A stretch of DNA of 37,604 nucleotides. Source: CAZGMN01 sp964645765 (lineage in GTDB: Bacteria; Acidobacteriota; Aminicenantia; Aminicenantales; Aminicenantaceae). The stretch is from NCBI GenBank assembly GCA_964645765.1, contig CAZYBE010000031.1, positions 1 through 37,604 on the forward strand, given 5' to 3'. Below are positions 8,852 through 14,991 of this stretch, one piece after another. The notes under the pieces are model-generated. The model saw nothing but the letters and a program-made list of their open reading frames with translations, was not told where the DNA came from and did not search any database. Numbering within the stretch: the stretch's first letter is position 1; the number at the start of each line of letters is the position of its first letter. The position numbers and the translations under genes were made by a program.

Positions 8852-8979
8852 CCAAGCTGTCCTTGACATTGTTTGTCGTCTTGCCCCATGCTTCGTTACG
8901 ATGGTTGGATGGGATAATAGAGGTGAAAATGCGGCCGCAGCCAGCGCAGCCGAAAACCAAACTCTTATCCCTTTTTTAG
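8852..8979 (+). pseudogene. Decayed copy of the promoter and start of the lipoprotein gene at 19850
   Basis: Bases 8852-8967 align along their length with 19773-19890. They share CCAAGCTGTCCTTGACAT, the GGTTGGA stretch before the ribosome binding site, GAAAATGCG at the start codon, and CCGAAAA a few codons later. The reading frame from ATG 8929 gives MRPQPAQPKTKLLSLF and stops at 8977-8979. The intact gene reads MRPRSAPPKSNLLYSL and continues. The -35 TTGACA survives, while the -10 is degraded from TATACT to about CATGCT. It may be a relic of a duplicated gene, or a 16-codon upstream ORF for the propeller gene that follows. Confidence 0.7.
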
Positions 8980-9150
8980 CTCAACTTGACATCCCTTCAC
9001 ATCGCGATTTATCATCCATGACGATGGAACGAGGCAAAATCGACGCACGAATGCTTATTCCGCCATCGCTCGCGAAAAGGAATTTCTTATTTTTGGATTA
9101 TGTTTCTGGTAACAGCAACGAGCCAAATTTTTCTTATTAAAGGAGGTTTT

Positions 9151-11214
9151 ATGTCTAAAAGAAGCCTTTTTCTTTCAGTGATCCTTATCTTTTTCCTGGG
9201 GCTTTTTTGTCGGAATCTTCCAGCGCAGGAGGCCGGAGATATCATCGTCCCGCCCGGATACGCGGTCACGAAGATCGCCGAGACCAACAGGGTCGTCGAT
9301 CCTTACCGACTGACATTCGACTCAAATGGAAATCTTATCGTCGGGAGTAATAACTTCATGATATTCGCGATTGATCCCAGCGGTGGGGTCAAGGTCGTCG
9401 GCAAAACGAGAAAATATAACATAACCCCCTTAGAAGTCGAGCCTGTGCCCAATTCAAACAGCTTTATCATCCGCGCCGATTTCGTCGATATTGCCGAAAA
9501 TTCCGTCGTATGCAAATTCACTCCGCCCGATAATTATATGAAGCTATTCGAATCCCCATATATAAACGCCATCGGCTATGACCATCTAGGGAATTTTTAT
9601 GCCGTTGTTCGGGGTGATCCCGTTCCAGGCTCCGATCCTCCTAGATATTATAACTTGGTCAATCGATATAACGAGTATTTTGAACTCGTAGACACGGCCT
9701 ATACCTTAGAATGGTTCATCGGAGATTTTTGTTTCGACAGTCTAAATAATTTGTATATGCTGGTGCCGGATGTGCGCGGAAGCTTCACGGGGGGCATTAT
9801 TAAGCTATTCGCGGGCGGCAATGGAATTCCAGGATCGGAAGATCCATCAATATCTTTCGCTGGCGGCATAACCGCTGCCCGCGATATGACTATCGATAAC
9901 TCAGGTAATCTTTATATCGATGAATACCTCCACACAAACACGGACGGTAATTCCTCCTATGATATATTCATGCTGACAAAGATCAGCGCAGGAGGTGTGA
10001 TAACAAGAGACATCGGTCCTGACTTCCATAGTGCTCATGGATTGGCGTGTAAAGATAATTATCTCTACGTCAGCGAGTTCGATCGTGGCGTCGTTTCAAA
10101 AGTCGACCTGGGAACCTTCCTAAAAGCGGATTTTACCAAGGATACGGGAATCACAAGCGCCGGAGCCATCGCTTTCGACGCGGACGACAGACTCTATACG
10201 CACAGTTTCCGGCAGCTCAAGCTGTTCAGGTTGAATCCCTACGGGCAGTTCGAGCAAGTCGGAGCAGGAACAGGTTATTCCCAGCAAATCGCTTCCGACG
10301 GGAGCTATTTCTATCTGGGAAGCTCGCCGACGATCCCCAATGTCGAGCGGCAAATCCTAAGGATAGACCCTGCCTCAGGCGCAACCGAGGTTGTCGCTTA
10401 TGGAAACCAGAATGTTAAAGGCTGGCGATCGTTGGCTTTCGATTTCTACGGGCGGCTGATTCTGAACACCGAGATCGACATAAATCAGAACCTCTATGGC
10501 GCGGATATCATTGATATAGCCACGGGCTTGCCCACCCCCTATGTCACCGGTCTTCACAATAAGGGCCGGTGCATCCAATTCGACGTCAATCAAAATTTCT
10601 ATTTCGTCGAAGGAATCGGGGCGGGGATCAAGAAAGTCCATCTGGATTACCAATATCCATCGCCCCCGGATCTCAGCTCCGAGCCGTTGTTCTATAACCT
10701 GAATCCCAGCGGTGAGCCTTATCCACCAACGGTTTATTTCTTCTGTGTAAATCCTTTGCTGCAAGAGGCTTTCATCCCCCTCATGGATATCGGAACGATC
10801 CTCTATGGCGATGCCGGCGGGAACGTCGAGCTGTTTGCCCAGGGATTTTTATTTCCGTCGCAAGTCACGTTCGATAAGTACGGCGCTCTCTACGTTTCAG
10901 ATACGGGAAACGGAATTTTCAAGATCGTCCATATCCATTGGACGATCCCCGCGGTGATCGAGCTGAAGGACAAGCTGCTCGAAGAAGTCCGCAACAGCAC
11001 GGTCAATAAGGGCGTCAAGAACAGCCTGGTCCAGAAGCTGGAGAATGTCGATAAAGACCTCGAGAAAGGAAACATCACTCCTGCGATAAACCTGCTCAGC
11101 GCTTTCAAGTATGAAGTGAGCGCTCAAAGAGGCAAAAAAATTCCCGCGGATTTGGCCGACAGCTGGACGAAAAAAATTGACGATATCATTAAGGCTTTGA
11201 AAGAGGTCGAATAG
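9151..11214 (+). CDS. Secreted NHL/SMP-30-like beta-propeller with C-terminal FIMAH domain
   Basis: A 687-residue exported protein. ATG 9151 follows a strong AGGAGG (9141-9146). The frame is open from 9100, but this ATG starts a clean signal peptide ending near LPAQ. The body is a string of propeller-like blades with repeated phrases such as LTFDSNGNLIVGS, IAFDADDRLYTHS, LAFDFYGRLILN and VTFDKYGALYVSDTGNG, typical of NHL/gluconolactonase-type propellers. The last about 85 residues, from ELKDKLLEEVRNSTVNKGVKNSL, match the helical FIMAH domain found at the C-terminus of secreted and surface proteins. No catalytic residues are evident, so a binding role outside the inner membrane is the best inference. 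It sits between two helicase-tail repeats and may be cargo. Confidence 0.82.
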   Translation: MSKRSLFLSVILIFFLGLFCRNLPAQEAGDIIVPPGYAVTKIAETNRVVDPYRLTFDSNGNLIVGSNNFMIFAIDPSGGVKVVGKTRKYNITPLEVEPVPNSNSFIIRADFVDIAENSVVCKFTPPDNYMKLFESPYINAIGYDHLGNFYAVVRGDPVPGSDPPRYYNLVNRYNEYFELVDTAYTLEWFIGDFCFDSLNNLYMLVPDVRGSFTGGIIKLFAGGNGIPGSEDPSISFAGGITAARDMTIDNSGNLYIDEYLHTNTDGNSSYDIFMLTKISAGGVITRDIGPDFHSAHGLACKDNYLYVSEFDRGVVSKVDLGTFLKADFTKDTGITSAGAIAFDADDRLYTHSFRQLKLFRLNPYGQFEQVGAGTGYSQQIASDGSYFYLGSSPTIPNVERQILRIDPASGATEVVAYGNQNVKGWRSLAFDFYGRLILNTEIDINQNLYGADIIDIATGLPTPYVTGLHNKGRCIQFDVNQNFYFVEGIGAGIKKVHLDYQYPSPPDLSSEPLFYNLNPSGEPYPPTVYFFCVNPLLQEAFIPLMDIGTILYGDAGGNVELFAQGFLFPSQVTFDKYGALYVSDTGNGIFKIVHIHWTIPAVIELKDKLLEEVRNSTVNKGVKNSLVQKLENVDKDLEKGNITPAINLLSAFKYEVSAQRGKKIPADLADSWTKKIDDIIKALKEVE

Positions 11215-11431
11215 AGATTCCCGCGGCCATATCAAGTTTAATTTCCACCCCCATATCCATCTCCTGGTGACTGAGGGAGGAGAGGACTTTAAGGGGACGT
11301 TTCATCATCTCGCTGAGTTCCAGGACAGCCTGTTGGCCGAGTTCTTCAAGCGCGAAGTCTTCTCCCTGCTCCTTGGGGAAGAGCTCATCTCTGAGGCCTT
11401 GGTGGAGAAGATCGCAGGCTGGCGCCATTCC
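11215..11431. other. Intergenic stretch with no supported gene
   Basis: Open frames run on both strands (a minus frame at 11189-11428 and a plus frame from 11267), but neither shows a start signal, a recognisable domain or a defined end. The plus frame runs into the kinase-tail remnant at 11432. I treat this as debris in the mosaic region. Confidence 0.4.
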
Positions 11432-11530
11432 GGCTTCTTGCCCTATATTAAATGTGACCCGCGCTTTGATCCCTTACACTCTGACCCCCGATATCAAGAC
11501 CTGCTCCGTCGCATTGACCTTCCCTTATGA
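11432..11530 (+). pseudogene. Remnant of the C-terminal tail of a Ser/Thr kinase- or TPR-type protein
   Basis: The frame reads GFLPYIKCDPRFDPLHSDPR then YQDLLRRIDLPL and stops. A tail of the form DPxFDxLRxDPRFxxLLRRxxLP is characteristic of the end of bacterial TPR-containing serine/threonine kinases and adenylate-cyclase-like regulators. Only the last about 32 residues remain; nothing upstream in the frame resembles the rest of such a protein. The TGA overlaps the ATG at 11527 of the helicase-tail fragment, so two broken ends are joined here. Confidence 0.6.
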
Positions 11531-11727
11531 AAAAAGTCAGCCCCTTTGTCCTGGAGGCATTTGACTTAGCTAAGATGCCTGATGAATTTCTCAAAACATC
11601 AGCCGTGGAGAAGATAAGGGAAGTAAAAGCAGGGCTCTTATCCCAGGACTACAGAGCCAAGCCTGACTGGCACAACTGCAGCTTCTGTGAATTCAGGACG
11701 ATCTGCCTTGATTCTTATGCTTATTGA
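11527..11727 (+). pseudogene. Internally deleted copy of the helicase-nuclease C-terminus
   Basis: The 66-residue frame MKKVSPFVLEAFDLAKMPDE... aligns with two separate parts of the protein encoded at 5731-8679: about residues 689-715 (bases 7796-7880) and the final about 40 residues (bases 8560-8679). About 680 bases between them are missing, and the join is in frame within a shared GTGGA(A/G)GAA(G)ATAA-like stretch. Three of the four Fe-S cysteines (CSFCEFRTIC) remain; the helicase, the nuclease core and the first cysteine are gone. Similarity continues past the stop to about 11745. It is still open and starts with ATG, but has no clear ribosome binding site. Confidence 0.85.
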
Positions 11728-11775
11728 AAAAGAGATTTTTTCCGATTGCAATTAGAGACAATCGGATTTCAGAGA

Positions 11776-13257
11776 TTATTCTATTTGCGGCAAAAAGAGG
11801 TGGAGAGGAATTTCGACGATATTATTCTTGCCTTGCGAGAGACTTTCCTTTGTCAGCAAGATGCCTCCTCCAGCTTTTTTCAATCCTTTCCTGTCTTCAT
11901 CAGTGATTAAAGCTTGATATTTCATCTCAATGTAAACTTTAGGCTTGCCGAGGTATGAACAGATAAAATCGATTTCGGAACGATTTCGCCAGAAACAGAC
12001 ATTTTTATAGTAGTTTATGAGATGAATGCCCACGATATTCTCGATGAACCTGCCTTTTGAATTGGGATCCTTCAGGAATTCAGAGCAGAAATCGAAGGCA
12101 TTTGGTGCTCCATTGACCCAGGCTCTTAAAGTATGGAAGACGAGAGGATCGATAAAATATATTTTTTTCCTCTTCTTGAAGGAAAGCAGGGAAGAGCCCA
12201 AGTTTCTGACTTGATAGATTGTCTTTGTGATGTAGAGACCTTCGAGGACTTCCAGATAGGAAGAAACAGTATTGTGCGAGCCTATGGAGGTTTCTTTTGA
12301 TATTAAATGGGCATCCAAAGGCTCGAATCTTTTTGCCAAAATGGAATATAGAATTTCTCTGAGATACCGCTCATTCTTGCCTGATTTTAAAATATCTCCC
12401 AGAATGGCCTGAAGATAGACATGATAAGGCTCAGGCGAGATTTTATCCTCTCCGTTTTTCAGAAAATCGACTATGCTCAGAGGGAGGCCTCCTGTTTTCA
12501 CATATTTCTCCAAGCAACTCTGGAGCTCACTATTGAAATAGGAAAGTTTCTCGGCATTCTTATAAACAAACTCTTGAGTAAGATGTTCTTTTTCCAAAGG
12601 CTCTGGAACTTCTATTTGAGGAGCCAAATTTTTAATATATTCTCTGAAGCTCAAAGGAATCATCTCAAGGTCATTTTCAGAAGCAAATGGCCCTCTCCTC
12701 CCAGGGAGCCTTTCTCCTCCTTTATGCAATTCTATGCTTGAAGATCCAGTGACAAGAAGAAAAGCATTTTTAAGTATCCCTGAATCATATGCCTTTTTGA
12801 TTCCAAGCTGCCAATCTCGAGTATAAGTTGCCTCGTCAAGAAATATGAATTGAGAAGTCGCTTTTTTTCCTTTGGCGAGATTGATATAAGATAGAAGGAG
12901 GTCAAAGACCTCCTCTTCGTTCCTCAATCCGCCGATATCCAGAGCAAAATAGAAAATCTCGAATGGATTTTTTCCCTCAAGGAGTGAATTTTCAATGATC
13001 GTCTTGACCAGAGTCGTCTTACCTATCTGCCTCGGTCCTCTAAGAATGTAGACTCTTTCTTTTTCAAGCTTGATTTTCTCTTGGACAGGATTCTTTAATA
13101 TTTTTTGGGCTTGCTTGAGCCTCAAGAGGATAGGGTCATTTTGAAAATTATTTATGTTATCCCACTGGGGATTTTGAAAACGAAGTCGTTCGAGTTCCAC
13201 AGGAATTTTATATGCAATTTTTTGTTTTTTGTCAATATATTGACATAAAATAGCCAT
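11776..13257 (-). CDS. AAA+ ATPase with DUF4143 C-terminal domain
   Basis: A 493-residue protein of the widespread AAA_14-DUF4143 family. The Walker A motif GPRQIGKTT lies at 74-82, and Walker B is FIFLDEAT. A sensor-like LLVTGSSSIEL follows. The C-terminal part has KKIYFIDPLVFHTLRAW and then RNRSEIDFIC and YIEMKYQ, a PD-(D/E)XK-like arrangement. Cellular roles of this family are largely unknown; links to mobile or defence-rich regions are common. The start at 13257 has no Shine-Dalgarno sequence, and its first codons overlap a 16-bp palindrome, so the true start may lie further in. It is transcribed against its neighbours and is flanked on both sides by direct-repeat fragments of the helicase-nuclease gene, which suggests it arrived as a cassette. 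Confidence 0.88.
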   Translation of the reverse strand: MAILCQYIDKKQKIAYKIPVELERLRFQNPQWDNINNFQNDPILLRLKQAQKILKNPVQEKIKLEKERVYILRGPRQIGKTTLVKTIIENSLLEGKNPFEIFYFALDIGGLRNEEEVFDLLLSYINLAKGKKATSQFIFLDEATYTRDWQLGIKKAYDSGILKNAFLLVTGSSSIELHKGGERLPGRRGPFASENDLEMIPLSFREYIKNLAPQIEVPEPLEKEHLTQEFVYKNAEKLSYFNSELQSCLEKYVKTGGLPLSIVDFLKNGEDKISPEPYHVYLQAILGDILKSGKNERYLREILYSILAKRFEPLDAHLISKETSIGSHNTVSSYLEVLEGLYITKTIYQVRNLGSSLLSFKKRKKIYFIDPLVFHTLRAWVNGAPNAFDFCSEFLKDPNSKGRFIENIVGIHLINYYKNVCFWRNRSEIDFICSYLGKPKVYIEMKYQALITDEDRKGLKKAGGGILLTKESLSQGKNNIVEIPLHLFLPQIE

Positions 13258-13269
13258 TTTATGTCAATA
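13230..13269. promoter_or_regulatory. TGTCAATA palindrome and third half-site at the ATPase start
   Basis: TGTCAATATATTGACA (13230-13245) is a perfect 16-bp palindrome of two TGTCAATA half-sites. A third half-site, TGTCAATA, lies at 13262-13269. All three are within or next to the first codons of the ATPase gene. Read on the minus strand, TATTGACA supplies a TTGACA-type -35. An operator for an autoregulator or another repressor is the natural reading, but no cognate regulator is identified. Confidence 0.5.
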
Positions 13270-13303
13270 GGGCGACAACAATAGCACTCAAAATAAATTT
13301 TTA

Positions 13304-13440
13304 AGGAATTTCAGGTGGCAGCTTGATGATATCAAGTCCACCGGACGCTGGGACAGGGTTGATTATTCCGACGCGGCTTCTGTGAATTCAGGACAATCCG
13401 TCCTGACTCTTATGCCTATTGAAAAAGAGTTCTTTGTTCT
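13304..13440 (+). pseudogene. Second broken copy of the helicase-nuclease 3' end
   Basis: Bases 13304-13372 match 8279-8347, the nuclease segment around FIGRWDRIDYS, with a handful of substitutions. Bases 13375-13440 match about 8632-8697, the last codons and the stretch after the stop. The roughly 285 bases between are absent, and the reading frame is destroyed. It has the same orientation as the intact gene and as the fragment at 11527, giving three direct repeats around the ATPase and propeller genes. Confidence 0.85.
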
Positions 13441-13624
13441 TATATTTAATAAGCACATTGATTTGTTCAATGAGAGTCATTTGCCCTTCATATATAATGA
13501 TAGAATACTGATTTGAACACGTGCCCTTCTATTAAAGATAGGGAATGTTGTAAAATCCTCATTAACCAGGCGACGCTTAATTTTTTTGGAAACAGCTGAC
13601 AGCTTTACACTCTGCTATTTAATG
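13441..13624. other. A+T-rich stretch with no gene
   Basis: It lies between the second helicase-tail fragment and the toxin gene. No open frame, hairpin terminator or promoter convinced me. The high A+T matches the toxin-antitoxin segment, so it probably belongs to the same acquired piece. Confidence 0.4.
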
Positions 13625-13987
13625 TTATTTATAGTATTTCAATATTCTTTTTCTATTTTCGTTTTCCCTATCACCTTTATAATAGATTTCAATCAACTCA
13701 ATTTTGTCGTCTTCTTCAAAATAAGCATAAATCACTCTAATTCCTGATTGAACACCTCGGCCTTTTAGAGCGCGACATGCAAATTGTTTAGCTTTGTAGA
13801 TTTTAGGGTTTTCGATTTGTAAATCCGCAATTTGGAATATGCCTTTATTGTCGATCTTTAATTTATGATAAAGATTTAACTGGTTTTTAATAAACGTTTC
13901 TAAATCATCTTCAAGCGTTCTAAATCGTTTTAGAAGTCTCTTCATATCACCGTCAAATTCAGGCAACCGGAAAATCTCACGAAACAT
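13625..13987 (-). CDS. RelE/ParE-like toxin of a toxin-antitoxin pair
   Basis: A 120-residue protein with the RelE-fold pattern: an N-terminal helix pair (EFDGDMKRLLKRFRTLEDDL), then strands with ACRALKGRGVQSGIRVIYAY, then KIELIEIYYKGDRENENRKR at the C-terminus. The GxRVIYAY strand and the closing IEIYYKGDR match RelE/HigB-type ribonucleases that cut mRNA or other RNA during translation. It begins inside the antitoxin gene (11-base overlap) and so is translated after it from one transcript. It is slightly longer than the usual 85-100 residues. The target cannot be read from the sequence. Confidence 0.75.
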   Translation of the reverse strand: MFREIFRLPEFDGDMKRLLKRFRTLEDDLETFIKNQLNLYHKLKIDNKGIFQIADLQIENPKIYKAKQFACRALKGRGVQSGIRVIYAYFEEDDKIELIEIYYKGDRENENRKRILKYYK

Positions 13988-14768
13988 CTTCGTCGTATTG
14001 TCTCAATGAATAGGGCGCCGTTCGGTAGAAAACCGATTCGTATTCTATAATTTTTCCATCTTCGGTTGTCAGCCAAGGGACATCATTGTGAGAATATTCG
14101 CTTATTTCCTTAGCATTCTTGTCCGCTAGTTTGTTTAGCATCTTGTCGATGATCTCAATTTCGTTAGCTTTTAATACCGAAAGGTCCGCATTTCTAAGAG
14201 GCAGATATTTGGTTTGTGGGTATTCGAAATATTTATCTTTGACTTTTGTGATCTCCTTTTCCTTTATCATTCTTTCAATTATCTTTTTGAATTCTAGCGG
14301 AGTCGGTCCATACCGATTTTTAATATAGGTGGCACCAATCAGTTGTTCCTCATATCTTTCATAATAATCAAAATCTGCGAAATAAAGAAGCTTGTATATC
14401 ACAGTTTCTCCAATATTAGGTTTTGAGCCAATCTTGTTGAGTATATATAACAAGACTTCTTTAAATTTTTTCAAGTTTCTTTGGGGGACATTGATTCTAA
14501 TTTGAGGTTTGGTCTTCCTGCTTGGCTTACCTGCAATTATCGCCACCTCTGGCTCTTTCACAAAACCCAATAAGCTTTCTATAGAAAGACCGAATATCTC
14601 TGATAGTTTTACTAGTTTTTCAGCGGAAATTTTGCCTTTGCCTGCCTCTATCTGTGAGAGGGTTGGACGTGAAACTCCTAACAAGTCAGACAGTCTGCCC
14701 TGATTGATTCCAGCACGTTCTCTAAGTTCTTTTACCTTTAAGCCAAGTTTTCTAGCTATCTGACTCAT
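13977..14768 (-). CDS. XRE-type antitoxin with Panacea (SocA-like, DUF4065) domain
   Basis: A 263-residue protein with two domains. Residues about 1-70 are an XRE/Cro helix-turn-helix (LKVKELRERAGINQGRLSDL then GVSRPTLSQIEAGKGKIS). After a linker, about 105-263 match the Panacea/SocA domain: KLLYFADFDYYERYEEQLIG, NRYGPTPLEF, a helical stretch, and a C-terminal YSHNDVPWLTTEDGK-like segment. Panacea domains neutralise many unrelated toxins and also occur in SocAB; here the partner is RelE-like. The helix-turn-helix probably represses its own operon through the inverted repeat at 14809-14848. AAAGGAGG lies seven bases before the ATG. The A+T-rich composition, unlike the genes on either side, indicates acquisition. 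Confidence 0.85.
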   Translation of the reverse strand: MSQIARKLGLKVKELRERAGINQGRLSDLLGVSRPTLSQIEAGKGKISAEKLVKLSEIFGLSIESLLGFVKEPEVAIIAGKPSRKTKPQIRINVPQRNLKKFKEVLLYILNKIGSKPNIGETVIYKLLYFADFDYYERYEEQLIGATYIKNRYGPTPLEFKKIIERMIKEKEITKVKDKYFEYPQTKYLPLRNADLSVLKANEIEIIDKMLNKLADKNAKEISEYSHNDVPWLTTEDGKIIEYESVFYRTAPYSLRQYDEDVS

Positions 14769-14797
14769 TATAACCTCCTTTATCGATTTCTAACCAT

Positions 14798-14848
14798 AAT
14801 ATATACAGTGTAAAATAATTTGTCAAGAGAATGTTATATTATTTTACA
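14798..14848 (-). promoter_or_regulatory. Promoter and inverted-repeat operator of the toxin-antitoxin operon
   Basis: Read on the minus strand, TTGACA (complement of 14821-14826) and TATATT (complement of 14798-14803) are 17 bases apart, an almost ideal sigma-70 promoter about 30 bases before the antitoxin ATG. An 11-bp perfect inverted repeat, TGTAAAATAAT (14809-14819) and ATTATTTTACA (14838-14848), brackets the -35 box. One arm falls in the spacer. This is where an autorepressing antitoxin would bind. Confidence 0.8.
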
Positions 14849-14991
14849 ATATTACTTTAACTGAAAAAGCGCGTGGTACATTTATTTATAGGCATTATAC
14901 TGGCTAGAAAAAAATGGAAAGATCAGGAGGGCGCGTAAAATCTTTTTGTCTGCTTAGATAGAAAAGTTTTTAATAATGAGGGCTTAATCTA

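Noticed and set aside
11189..11428. 79-codon minus-strand frame with EELGQQAVLELSEMM
   Set aside because: It overlaps the end of the propeller gene, has no start signal, and I cannot tie it to a family with confidence. Possibly debris.
13490..13520. TTTGAACACGTGCCCTTCT resembles the sequence at the activator site 31235
   Set aside because: Only one half-site is present and the TGTTCA partner is missing at five-base spacing. Likely chance in A+T-rich DNA.
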